Below, piece after piece: positions 12,714 through 20,271 of a stretch of 20,442 nucleotides of DNA (positions are counted from its first letter, which is position 1; the number at the start of each line of letters is the position of its first letter). The notes below the pieces were generated by a model. That model was given only the letters and a program-made list of their open reading frames with translations, was not told the origin of the DNA and did no database searches. The position numbers were made by a program, and so were the translations under genes. This DNA is from a virus: positions 1 to 20,442 of IMG/VR virus record IMGVR_UViG_3300030060_002217; one strand, 5' to 3'.

Positions 12714-14770
12714 TAGAAGATGCTGTAAAAGGTGTTAATGTCAGTTTCGATGCCACTAATATTGCCTGCGCTGCGCTGATTGCTTGGCCATATGATAATT
12801 TCCTGCGCCATGTGCTTGGCTATACTGCCGCCTTGGCTTGCAAGAATGTCTATTGCTGTTCCTGGCGTATAGGCCGTAGCAGATGTATTGGGGTCTACGG
12901 TTTCGGTTTGATTAACTCGGCCAACAATGTTGCCAGATCCAGCAGCGTCGTAGACGCCAGCATACAAAGCCTGTGAGGTTGACCGTGTACCAATAGTTGC
13001 AAAAGTGCCTGCAAAAATTCTCAGGTTATTTCCAGCAAAGTAGAATGCAGGCTTGAGTCCAGCACTTTCGCTGCCAAAAATGTATTGGGTGCCTTCGTCA
13101 TTATGATTGAATACCGCAGTCGCTGTGAACCCATCAGCAACTGAAAAGCTAGCATTAAAAAACCCAGTGCCATCTGGAAAAAGTGCTGGCTTATTGTTAT
13201 CCGTCACCACGCCCGTAGTCCCGTCGTAAATCTTTGGCTGATTTGCCGTTGAGCTTTGAGTCGCGTCGTTCCCGTTGCCTGACTGGTCCATCCAAGTTAC
13301 TACAAATCCATCAGAACTTCCGCAGAAGGTAGCCAAGGCAGTAGTGTCTAACACGTTGCTGCTGAACCCAATTGTTTGCTCCGTGTTATCGCTAGACCGT
13401 CGGACGCGCACTGCTTCTGTTTCGCCTGTTCGAAGTTGTCGCAGCGAATAAGCCGCAGTTGCACCTGTGTAAGTGTCCAACAGGCCGGTAAATGCGCTTG
13501 CCTCCTCCCACGTCTGTATAAGCGTGAACGGTGGCGTGCCGTAGGTATTGCCGTCTATAAAACCTTCAAATGTAGAAGTAGTGGCAGAATAAGCGGTATC
13601 GTTTGCAAAGGTGTGAATTAAGGTAAAGTCACTGAGAGCATCACTACTTGCAATGAAGCCTGCCTTGTGATAGATTTTGCGTTGAATCACTTTGCCTGCT
13701 GTTGGGGTGTCGCTCTGCGCGTCAAGAAAGATACCATCCCCATCCGCCTTAACAGTAAAAACACGCTCCACAAATGGCGAGGATAGCTTGTTGTTTTCTG
13801 CTTCATCTTCAAAACGGTTAGTAAAGTTGGCTAACGCTTTGAAGGAACTTGACGTTGTGTCAAATATTAACGCTTGGTTTGCAGTAGGCGTGCTGCTTAT
13901 AGTGACGTCAGTTAGATTGTTTAGTTGGGTTGGTACTGCACTAGTGTCCGCCTTGGCATTTAAAGCGGTTTGCGTGGCCGTGCTGATTGGCTTGTCGGCA
14001 TCGCTCGTATTGTTTACGTTGCTCAAATCCGCGCTGTTGGCCTTCGCGTTCAACGCCGTTTGCGTAGCTGAACTTACAGGCTTGTCGGCGTCGCTTGTGT
14101 TGTCCACGTTTGCCAACCCTACGTCCGACTTGCTTACGTTGTCATTGACAAATTGGCTGCCATCAAAAACAAGAGATTCACGATTTGAAGGTGTAGTAAT
14201 GCTTGTATCGGATAAACCTGTTAAAGTGTTACTGCCTGTGGCATCGTCTGCCGCTTCCCAGTTGCCGCTCGTGCTATTGTATGCGATCAGCTGGCCGTTT
14301 GATACGCCGTCAACGTTGACGTCAGAAAGTTGACCAAGCTGCGCACCCGTGACTGGTGTGCCTTGTGCAATAGTAAAGTCGTCGCGTTTTATGCGAAACG
14401 TAAAGGTTAGAACTTGACTGTATCGGCGTGGGTCGTATTCAATATTTATATCAACGTCGTTAAATTGTATACTTTCTACATTGACACCGTTGTAAGTTCC
14501 GCTCACACGATCTAAAGCGCCGCGCACTTTTTCGCCTACATCAGCAGCTTGATCGTAAGTGTCTGCATAACAGATAAATTCAAAACGCACCTCATCAAGT
14601 TCTGACGGTCCGTCGTGCGTGTCGTCAGGGTCAACACTTTGTAATTGATAAACAATAAAAGGTGTTTCCGCTTCTTGCTCTGCAATCTCAGGAAAGATGC
14701 GAGTTCCCACCAAAGTTGTCACGTTGCTGTTGGTGCTCAAAATGCCGTATGCCGCCTTACCTGTGTTCAT
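12713..14770 (-). CDS. Tail terminator (DUF3168) fused to fibre repeats and a carbohydrate-binding-like domain
   Basis: 685 residues in one frame. Residues 1-130 form a complete DUF3168-type tail terminator (MNTGKAAYGILSTNSNVTTL, RIFPEIAEQEAETPFIVYQL, YADTYDQAADVGEKVRGALD), normally a stand-alone protein of about 130 residues capping the tail next to the head. It then continues into fibre-type sequence: LSD repeats at about 148, 186 and 286 (LSDVNVDGVSNGQLIAYNS) and two N(V)NNTSDADKP repeats at 221 and 251. Residues about 430-685 resemble the arabinofuranosidase-B/LamG-like domain seen in flavobacterial and phage proteins (AYSLRQLRTG, VRVRRSSDNTEQTIGF, VTWMDQSGNGNDAT). No catalytic activity can be claimed. 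The ring location would place these arms at the neck. The next gene starts as TAATG on its stop. Confidence 0.85.
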   Translation of the reverse strand: MNTGKAAYGILSTNSNVTTLVGTRIFPEIAEQEAETPFIVYQLQSVDPDDTHDGPSELDEVRFEFICYADTYDQAADVGEKVRGALDRVSGTYNGVNVESIQFNDVDINIEYDPRRYSQVLTFTFRIKRDDFTIAQGTPVTGAQLGQLSDVNVDGVSNGQLIAYNSTSGNWEAADDATGSNTLTGLSDTSITTPSNRESLVFDGSQFVNDNVSKSDVGLANVDNTSDADKPVSSATQTALNAKANSADLSNVNNTSDADKPISTATQTALNAKADTSAVPTQLNNLTDVTISSTPTANQALIFDTTSSSFKALANFTNRFEDEAENNKLSSPFVERVFTVKADGDGIFLDAQSDTPTAGKVIQRKIYHKAGFIASSDALSDFTLIHTFANDTAYSATTSTFEGFIDGNTYGTPPFTLIQTWEEASAFTGLLDTYTGATAAYSLRQLRTGETEAVRVRRSSDNTEQTIGFSSNVLDTTALATFCGSSDGFVVTWMDQSGNGNDATQSSTANQPKIYDGTTGVVTDNNKPALFPDGTGFFNASFSVADGFTATAVFNHNDEGTQYIFGSESAGLKPAFYFAGNNLRIFAGTFATIGTRSTSQALYAGVYDAAGSGNIVGRVNQTETVDPNTSATAYTPGTAIDILASQGGSIAKHMAQEIIIWPSNQRSAGNISGIETDINTFYSIF
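13931..14110 (-). repeat. Two diverged 90-bp tandem repeats in the fibre segment
   Basis: Residues 221-250 and 251-280 of the tail terminator-fibre protein repeat in tandem. Both contain N-V-(D/N)-NTSDADKP-(V/I)-S-(S/T)-ATQTALNAKA. The DNA is diverged at many third positions, so this is an old, protein-level repeat rather than a recent duplication. Such repeats are typical of trimeric phage fibre shafts. Confidence 0.8.
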
Positions 14771-15282
14771 TTTATACGTGTTGAGTTTACTTTCTTTGCA
14801 ATTTCCTTGTGGTACTGCTTGCGCATTTTGTGAAATGCTTTGGGTGCCGCTGCTGTTATAGACTTGAAAAATACGTCTTTGTTGCGGTTGCTGCCCTTTA
14901 TAAACTGATCATCTCCTTCTACAATGTTCGCAAACCAACCGTCACCGTTTACGGGTGCGCGGCGCCCTACTCGCGGTCCTACCCAGTACGCATTTTGCTG
15001 GTTGTTAATGAGCCACACCTTGACGGACCTGCGCAAGGTACCGACTGGAATATCCATTTTGTAAGGCTTGCCAAATGTTTTACTGCGCTTTGTGTGTCCA
15101 CGTCGCAAGCGTATTGTTTCACGCGCATCCTCGATGTTGCCAATCATCTCTTTCTTAATTACGTTGCCAGCCGTGCGGTGAATTTTGCGCTGCGTCTTGT
15201 TGTCTTTGATGTGCTTGGCAATTTCTTTGAACTGCTTTTCAAGGGGCGCGGTGTGTGCAAATACTGTGCGTTTAGCTGGCAT
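14767..15282 (-). CDS. Neck/tail completion protein, HK97 gp10-like
   Basis: 171 residues, strongly basic. The helical N-terminus (LEKQFKEIAKHIKDNKTQRK), then TGTL-type GTLRRSVKVWL, the VGPRVGRRAPVNGDGWFANI segment and the helical C-terminus (FFKSITAAAPKAFHKMRKQYHKEI) are the pattern of the HK97 gp10 family, where W(f/y)A..vE.G and p..F+.a......i are usual. It lies between the joining protein and the tail terminator, which is the standard gene order. It overlaps the next gene as ATGA. No alternative function is likely from context. Confidence 0.85.
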   Translation of the reverse strand: MPAKRTVFAHTAPLEKQFKEIAKHIKDNKTQRKIHRTAGNVIKKEMIGNIEDARETIRLRRGHTKRSKTFGKPYKMDIPVGTLRRSVKVWLINNQQNAYWVGPRVGRRAPVNGDGWFANIVEGDDQFIKGSNRNKDVFFKSITAAAPKAFHKMRKQYHKEIAKKVNSTRIK

Positions 15283-15610
15283 TTGTTCCCGTTATTTGAC
15301 AAAACAAAATAAGCTGGTCTTGTCGGCCAACCTCCTCAATGCCTTGAATGTTGTAATACTTGCCGTCGTACAGCACGCGGTCGTCAGCCTTGATGCCTCG
15401 GCTGTCGGTACTGCTGCGGATTTTCAAACGCACGCGTTGCACAGGCATGTCCTGATTGGTACTAATGCGCTCTGTTATACCTTCTGTCTTCATCAATTCC
15501 GCCCATACAGTAATTAGCGTGCTGTAGTCTAGCCGCCGCTCGCCGTAAACGTTTGTCGTAGTCGTGTAACGCTGTATCGTAATACGTCGGTCGCTCTTGC
15601 CTATCCTCAT
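15272..15610 (-). CDS. Head-tail joining protein (SPP1 gp16-like)
   Basis: 112 residues. The N-terminus MRIGKSDRRITIQRYTTTTN and the middle TVWAELMKTEG, VRLKIRSS and VLYDGKYYNIQGIEEVGRQ match the Phage_H_T_join family: RItiq+ at the start, W A.v....g, and a C-terminal yNI.gi.e.gR. These small beta-barrel proteins form the stopper or closure ring between connector and tail. The gene overlaps the connector by four bases and the following neck gene by eleven bases, as expected for a coupled head-completion cassette. Confidence 0.88.
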   Translation of the reverse strand: MRIGKSDRRITIQRYTTTTNVYGERRLDYSTLITVWAELMKTEGITERISTNQDMPVQRVRLKIRSSTDSRGIKADDRVLYDGKYYNIQGIEEVGRQDQLILFCQITGTNAS

Positions 15611-16179
15611 CGGTCAGAAATTACGCGGTAAGGATTAAGCAAGCTGTGTATCAAGTTCGGTACTTCGCTTGAGATTGTACCAACGACCACAATATTACGG
15701 TTCTCATAGAAGTGTGCAACCAGCAGCTTGACGGCATGCACCAAACCGTCAGGTACCTCAGCCTCAAGGTATCCTAGCTCCATAGTTACCTGCACGCCGT
15801 TGCTTGTATCAGGATGCACAGTTGGCGGCGATATGGTGGTGATGCGTGCAGGCTTGCGCTTGAGGTCCGTGTAGTATTGCGAGGTCGCTAATGTTAACGT
15901 CGTGCTTGGCGTATTGTTGTAGACGATGCTGGTAATGCTGCGCACAGGTCCAATAGGAATTTCCCAAGTGCCTTTAAACTCATCGAGGTACATGACCGCC
16001 GTGACGTCGCCCAGCTGTACGTTGCAATAGTTCTGCACGTACTCGATGGCCGCGCTGCGTAGCGCTTCAATCATTGTGTCCTCGTCGCTGTGGTCTACGC
16101 GCAGAAAAGTCTTGAGGTCGGCGGTGCTGACGATGCTGGCTTCAGTCGCCGCGCCAGTAATCTCTAAAGTGTAGTACAT
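15607..16179 (-). CDS. Head-tail connector (HK97 gp6-like adaptor)
   Basis: 190 residues, starting at ATG in MYYTLEITG just after the terminator. Longer in-frame starts would run back through the terminator hairpin into the capsid gene. The N-terminal STADLKTFLRVDHSDEDTMI followed by EALRSAAIEYVQNYCNVQL is the typical DNA-packaging/connector family segment (dL+..lrvd...D..i..li.aA...ie.y). The C-terminal VKLLVAHFYENRN is also typical. Adaptors of this kind form a ring beneath the portal. The stop overlaps the next start as ATGA, so translation is probably coupled. Position after the capsid and before the joining protein fits the family. Confidence 0.88.
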   Translation of the reverse strand: MYYTLEITGAATEASIVSTADLKTFLRVDHSDEDTMIEALRSAAIEYVQNYCNVQLGDVTAVMYLDEFKGTWEIPIGPVRSITSIVYNNTPSTTLTLATSQYYTDLKRKPARITTISPPTVHPDTSNGVQVTMELGYLEAEVPDGLVHAVKLLVAHFYENRNIVVVGTISSEVPNLIHSLLNPYRVISDR

Positions 16180-16190
16180 GGGTGCAAGAT
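16180..16190 (-). promoter_or_regulatory. TATCTTGCACCC motif before the connector start
   Basis: Right after the terminator T-run the sequence reads TATCTTGCACCC then ATG (the first T belongs to the T-run). CTTGCACCCATG is identical to the 12 bases at the start of the 55-residue gene at 12064. It may restart transcription or translation after the terminator. I see no clear TTG element at the expected distance upstream, so the promoter reading is weak. Confidence 0.3.
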
Positions 16191-16221
16191 AAAAAAAAGG
16201 CCCCGCATGGTTGCGAGGCCC
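16191..16221 (-). terminator. Rho-independent terminator after the capsid gene
   Basis: Read on the minus strand, GGCCTCGC, a 6-base loop AACCAT, then GCGGGGCC, forms an 8-bp GC-rich stem with one G-U pair, followed directly by eight T residues. It sits in the 64-base gap between the capsid stop and the connector start. Because downstream head-tail genes lie on the same strand, it probably acts as a partial terminator that keeps capsid transcript in excess. Confidence 0.85.
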
Positions 16222-16243
16222 TTTCCATTCATTCAATCTAACC

Positions 16244-19078
16244 TTATCCGTTAGCTCCCAAGATAGTTGCCTGAGCAAAGACCATAGCACCGAGTGACTC
16301 AGCGCGTCGGACTTTTGCGTCAAAGAAAGTATCAACAACAATCTTAACGTTGCCCTCTGACAACTGGCTGAATGGATCAATAGTTACATCCAATCCGCCC
16401 CAGTTGGCGTAGAACAAGTCAGTCCAATCACCGTAGTACAAGAAGCGCAAAGCTGCACCGTTTGCACCAAATGGTTCTGCTTCTGCGTCGCTTAGGAATT
16501 CATTTGCATTGACAGCAGTAGCGTCAATTGACGGCACTGTTCCGCTTGACAAAACATTGTATCCCATCATTTGCCCGTTCTCAACCAAAGCGCTCACGTT
16601 TGAAACATTCTCGATTCCCATCAAGAAAGCAAAATCAGACGGGTGAGCAACAAACGCTGTATTGTTCTCTGCACCGTTTGCGGTGATTGTGCTCCACAAG
16701 TCGCGGACATTGTCAGCAGTGATCGCTGGAATGTCGTTGTCACCTGTTTCAGCACGGCCTACAACAGTACCCGTCTTACCTGCCAAAGCAGTAGCACCAC
16801 CAACACCGTGGATAGAGTTCAAAGCAATCTTGTCCTGAGCGATGGCAATAGCTCGACCAAAGTCTGCAGCAATTACGTTGCTCATGTTGCCGCTTGTTTG
16901 GTTCATGGCCTCCTTGGTCACGATCATCTGCTGCGCGATGCGCTGAGGTGACAAAGTAGCTGAACCCATAGAGCCAGTGTTGCTGCTCACTGCAGCACCT
17001 TCTGCAGGTGTGGAAGCGGCATCTGTTGGAAGCGATGGCATTTTGATGTCACCGACAAAGCCGTTAAGCTGTGTGGCACCAGTAGCTGCAAGCAAAGAGT
17101 TTGCACGCAAAGCACCAACCAACTCAGTAACCTCTGTGGCTACAGTTGTAACTGCGTCATTTACGCCTGATTGTCCTGAGTCAACGCCGTAAACGTTACG
17201 AGCTTCAACCAACATGCTCTGAGGAATCGCAAAATTTCCGCGAATCTCAAGGCCGCGAGAAGATGCTTCGTGTCGTGCTTCTTCCAATGCTTCCTTCTCT
17301 AAACCTGTCAACACCTGACCGTTTGACAATTCGCGCAAAGCCTTACCAAAGTCAAACTGTGCGTTTGCTTTGATAGCTTCCTTGTCGCTTCGTACAACCG
17401 CATCGGCTGCAACGGCACGTGCCTTCAGGCGCTGTTCGTTTTTTGCGAGTGCGTCGCGCTGCTGTTCTGCAGCTTCGAGCTTTGCGTGGATGTCTTGCGT
17501 CTCTTCTAATTCTTCAGAAGTCAACGCGCGCTCCTCGGTTTCTGCGAGGGCGTTGATGTTAGCCAACTTGTCTTCCAGCTGGGAAATGTAGCGGGCCGCA
17601 TCATTTGAGTTGCGTAAGTTCATAATCTTAAATTGTTTTGCGGGCTTACTTTCCGCTGTTTGTTCAAAGGTACGCACTTCCTGCTTTTCAGGTTGCGCCT
17701 CCGAAATCGTTTGAGTTTCTTCTACTGGCTCAGGCTCTTGCATGGCCATCTGTCGCGCTGCCACCGTAGTGGTTGGGTAGGCTGGATATGTGACCGGGCT
17801 GACGTCCAACAGGCGTGCCACCTTGAGCACGCGCCGCACGCTGCGGTCCTCGCTAAATTCCTGCTCACCAATCGTAAAGGCAAAGCTCGACTGCGTAATG
17901 TCGCCACGCTTGATGAGCTTGTACATGTCACGACCGTCTTGCGTGTCGGCTAATGCTGCACGGTATTTAAGTCCGTTCTCATCAACGCTGAGTTCCAGCG
18001 TGCCGTTCGTGGTGCGTGCCATCGGTGCGCCGTCGTGGTTAAGCAGCAGCCGAACGTCGTCTTCCATAACGTCCTCAAATGCACCGCGTGCAATCTCCTC
18101 CTTAAAATATCCAAGGTCTGTGCGTTGCTCAAAGTTGGCAGCGTAGCCCTCGATAACAAGCGAGTCGTCACCTGCAGCTCGCACCTCTGATGTGCGCAGC
18201 TCTACGTTGTCGCCATACTTCGCACGTATCTCTTGCTCGTGCTTTTCTGCAGAACGGTATGGCTTGTCTTCGTCTTTGCCTTTTCCGTTAGTAGCTACAT
18301 CGTGAGATTCACACGCCATGTAAACTGTTTGCCCTTCAAACTCATGCGTGTGGTACCCTTCGCACCCTTGACGCTTTGCTTGCTCTAGAGCTTCTGCTAT
18401 TGTGCTGAATACGGGTTCACCGCTTATTGTGCCAACGCGCTCACGCTGCGCGGCTTCTGTATTGATGTCGCTCATCTTTTCTTCTTTTTCTTTTGATCGT
18501 AGCGGGTGACCTTTTGGGAACAGGTCAGTATCGTGTTTGCCGCCTCTAAACTTTTCGTTTTTTAAAGCGTAAAGGTAGCTATTCACGCGAGCCATGGCCC
18601 ACTGCTCAGGCGTCTTTACTGATGGCCGCACGCTACCCGGATTTGTTTTGTACGCACCAACGCCTCGGTCGTACACCTTTTCTAGCATTGGCACAGTAGC
18701 TTTCTTATGTGCTGCGCTAACGCTTTCGTTGTGTTCCTTTACTTTATTTTTAAGAGCTTTTGCACGGTTGCGCTGCTGGCGTTCAGTCATCTCCTCCACT
18801 TTTTTTTTTGCCCAAGGCAGCATTGACTTGCCACCCCAAGCGTCATACATCAAACCGCCACAACCTTCGTCATAAGGTACGTCAGCATTCTGTGCGTGGC
18901 GGCTCAAAAAACTATAGACCCGCTTAATAGTGTCGTCGCTCAAGCTCTCACGGCTGGCAATTTGACTGGCGCGCTGCTTGCCCACTGGCGTGCCACAGTT
19001 GCCCCACCCGTTTTCCTCCACGTATTTAAGGACACGCTTGGCGTTATTAACTGCAGCCTGTGGATAATCCTTAGACAC
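16244..19078 (-). CDS. Polyprotein: small phage domains + prohead protease + major capsid protein
   Basis: One uninterrupted frame of 944 codons from GTG 19078. Domains (numbered from that GTG): 5-95, a small domain with VGKQRASQIASRESLS and YDEGCGGLMYDAWGGK; 130-190, a DUF5824-like segment (YDRGVGAYKTNPGSVRPSV, WAMARVNSYLYAL); 238-259, GCEGYHTHEFEGQTVYMACE; 305-440, an S78/HK97 prohead protease with His348 in LLLNHD and Ser397/398 in TQSSFAF; 440-485, an acidic proline-rich linker; 486-944, an HK97-fold capsid protein with a helical, charged delta-like N-terminus (486-570). ATG codons at 18475 (residue 202, after a run of A and G) and 17623 (residue 486, MNLRNSND) could be internal starts for free protease and free capsid. 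An ATG at 19168 would overlap the portal by 98 bases and is unlikely. Protease and capsid calls are firm; the true translation starts are not. Confidence 0.9.
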   Translation of the reverse strand: MSKDYPQAAVNNAKRVLKYVEENGWGNCGTPVGKQRASQIASRESLSDDTIKRVYSFLSRHAQNADVPYDEGCGGLMYDAWGGKSMLPWAKKKVEEMTERQQRNRAKALKNKVKEHNESVSAAHKKATVPMLEKVYDRGVGAYKTNPGSVRPSVKTPEQWAMARVNSYLYALKNEKFRGGKHDTDLFPKGHPLRSKEKEEKMSDINTEAAQRERVGTISGEPVFSTIAEALEQAKRQGCEGYHTHEFEGQTVYMACESHDVATNGKGKDEDKPYRSAEKHEQEIRAKYGDNVELRTSEVRAAGDDSLVIEGYAANFEQRTDLGYFKEEIARGAFEDVMEDDVRLLLNHDGAPMARTTNGTLELSVDENGLKYRAALADTQDGRDMYKLIKRGDITQSSFAFTIGEQEFSEDRSVRRVLKVARLLDVSPVTYPAYPTTTVAARQMAMQEPEPVEETQTISEAQPEKQEVRTFEQTAESKPAKQFKIMNLRNSNDAARYISQLEDKLANINALAETEERALTSEELEETQDIHAKLEAAEQQRDALAKNEQRLKARAVAADAVVRSDKEAIKANAQFDFGKALRELSNGQVLTGLEKEALEEARHEASSRGLEIRGNFAIPQSMLVEARNVYGVDSGQSGVNDAVTTVATEVTELVGALRANSLLAATGATQLNGFVGDIKMPSLPTDAASTPAEGAAVSSNTGSMGSATLSPQRIAQQMIVTKEAMNQTSGNMSNVIAADFGRAIAIAQDKIALNSIHGVGGATALAGKTGTVVGRAETGDNDIPAITADNVRDLWSTITANGAENNTAFVAHPSDFAFLMGIENVSNVSALVENGQMMGYNVLSSGTVPSIDATAVNANEFLSDAEAEPFGANGAALRFLYYGDWTDLFYANWGGLDVTIDPFSQLSEGNVKIVVDTFFDAKVRRAESLGAMVFAQATILGANG

Positions 19079-20258
19079 CGCTGCTAAGTTTTGTGCTGTA
19101 CTCGTCGAGCTTGTCGAGCGCAATCTGATTGACTTGGACCATGTGAGCGTCGCCACCTGCCACGCCATTCATGTCCTCAGTGCGTCGTGCTTCATTAATG
19201 CTCATGATGCCCGCCTTCACCAGCGTGTCGTAATACTGCGCGCGGCTCACGCTGTCGCCTCGCAAAAGGTCTGCAAGGTCAAAGCGTGTGAAGTGTGTTA
19301 AGCGCTCGTCAGGTGCGATGAGCTTACAATTCATCTCTTGCTCTATCTGCCGAGTCCATGGTACGATTGTGTACTTAGCAAACTGTATGGCCTGCTGCTC
19401 TGTGTTGCTGTACGTCACATTCGACTGCACACCTACAAGGCTTGGCGGTACGCCAAAGATTCGGCATATCTCTTGATTCAAAAAGTCGCGCTGCTCGTTC
19501 AGGCTTGCGTTTTCAGGATCAACCGCAATGCGGTCATACTTAAAACCAAAGGGTAACAGTTTGGTGCCCAACTGGTCACCGCTGTTGTTCCAGCTGTCTT
19601 TGATGATGTCAATCTGTTCTTTCTTGAGTGGCTCATTGCTAGACAAGATTCCTGTCATGTTGCCTGAGCTACCAAAGAACTCAGCAGCAAAGTCTTGCGC
19701 TGCCTTAGCAAGTCCAAGCATCTCGCGGTGTAGTTCTATGGGGCTTTGACCGTACAGGTTGCAGACGCGCAACATGTCAGCGTGCATGTAGATGCCGTGG
19801 TCCTTGACCTCGTACATGACCTCACCGTCAACCATCTTTTCCTTTACGGACTTAGGGTTGACAATACAAAGCTCGTAAGGGTCGCCATTCGGCAGGCGCT
19901 TGATGATGGCATACGCCTTGCCATAGATTAGGATGTTGGCCACGTAGGTCTGCCAAAAGTCGTATGCAGTATACCCCTCCTCTGCCTCTACGCTGATGAG
20001 GTCTTGAATAGTATGACCAATGCTTACCTGCACGCCGTTTTCGGTGCGGCGCATGACGTCGAGGTGCAACTGCGCAATCGTGCTGCTGATGCGCTGGACG
20101 CAAGCGTAAACTGTGGACAAGCCCATGGCTGACTCGGTGTCTACAAAAGCACCCGACCGCGTGCTGATACCGCGCAAGTGCGATGCGAAACTGTGGTGAC
20201 CTGTGTACGCTACTTGGTAGCCGTCACGCTTGAAAATTCTTTGGAACCAGTTAGCCAT
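19071..20258 (-). CDS. Portal protein, HK97 gp3 family
   Basis: Encodes 395 residues, the usual size for HK97-type portals, which form the dodecameric ring at one capsid vertex through which DNA passes and to which the tail attaches. Recognisable segments are the N-terminal SAMGLSTVYACVQRISSTIA (cf. Al..saV.acvr.ia..ia), GYTAYDFWQTYVANILIYGKAY, a central GNMTGILSS, and the signature DFLNQEICRIFGVPPSLVG with the following YSNTEQQ. The start is ATG in MANWFQRIFKRDG. An in-frame ATG 33 bases upstream lies inside the terminase gene and is less likely. The 3' end overlaps the next frame by 8 bases if that gene starts at GTG (GTGTCTAA). Confidence 0.95.
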   Translation of the reverse strand: MANWFQRIFKRDGYQVAYTGHHSFASHLRGISTRSGAFVDTESAMGLSTVYACVQRISSTIAQLHLDVMRRTENGVQVSIGHTIQDLISVEAEEGYTAYDFWQTYVANILIYGKAYAIIKRLPNGDPYELCIVNPKSVKEKMVDGEVMYEVKDHGIYMHADMLRVCNLYGQSPIELHREMLGLAKAAQDFAAEFFGSSGNMTGILSSNEPLKKEQIDIIKDSWNNSGDQLGTKLLPFGFKYDRIAVDPENASLNEQRDFLNQEICRIFGVPPSLVGVQSNVTYSNTEQQAIQFAKYTIVPWTRQIEQEMNCKLIAPDERLTHFTRFDLADLLRGDSVSRAQYYDTLVKAGIMSINEARRTEDMNGVAGGDAHMVQVNQIALDKLDEYSTKLSSGV

Positions 20259-20271
20259 TGCGCGCAAGTTA
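20259..20271 (-). promoter_or_regulatory. TAACTTGC motif directly before the portal start
   Basis: The short gap between terminase and portal reads TAACTTGCGCGCA before ATG, and its TAA is the terminase stop. The ten bases CGTAACTTGC recur exactly before the small gene starting at 12064, and a close relative, TATCTTGCACCC, precedes the connector gene. A TTTTG lies 17 bases upstream of this copy. It could be a Bacteroidota-like -7 element with a very short leader, or a translation-initiation signal. The function is inferred. Confidence 0.35.

Noticed and set aside
12713-14770. Catalytic arabinofuranosidase activity of the fibre-fused protein
   Set aside because: Only a resemblance to the family's sugar-binding/jelly-roll type sequence is visible; I could not identify catalytic residues, so binding is the most that can be inferred.
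14809-15312. A plus-strand frame of 167 codons opposite the neck gene
   Set aside because: Antisense to the gp10-like and joining genes and rich in Cys, Phe and Val as expected for shadows of Lys- and Ala-rich genes.
19079-19168. ATG 19168 as the start of the head polyprotein
   Set aside because: It would overlap the portal gene by 98 bases and add a Ser/Thr-rich segment that merely shadows the portal C-terminus; GTG 19078 gives an 8-base overlap.
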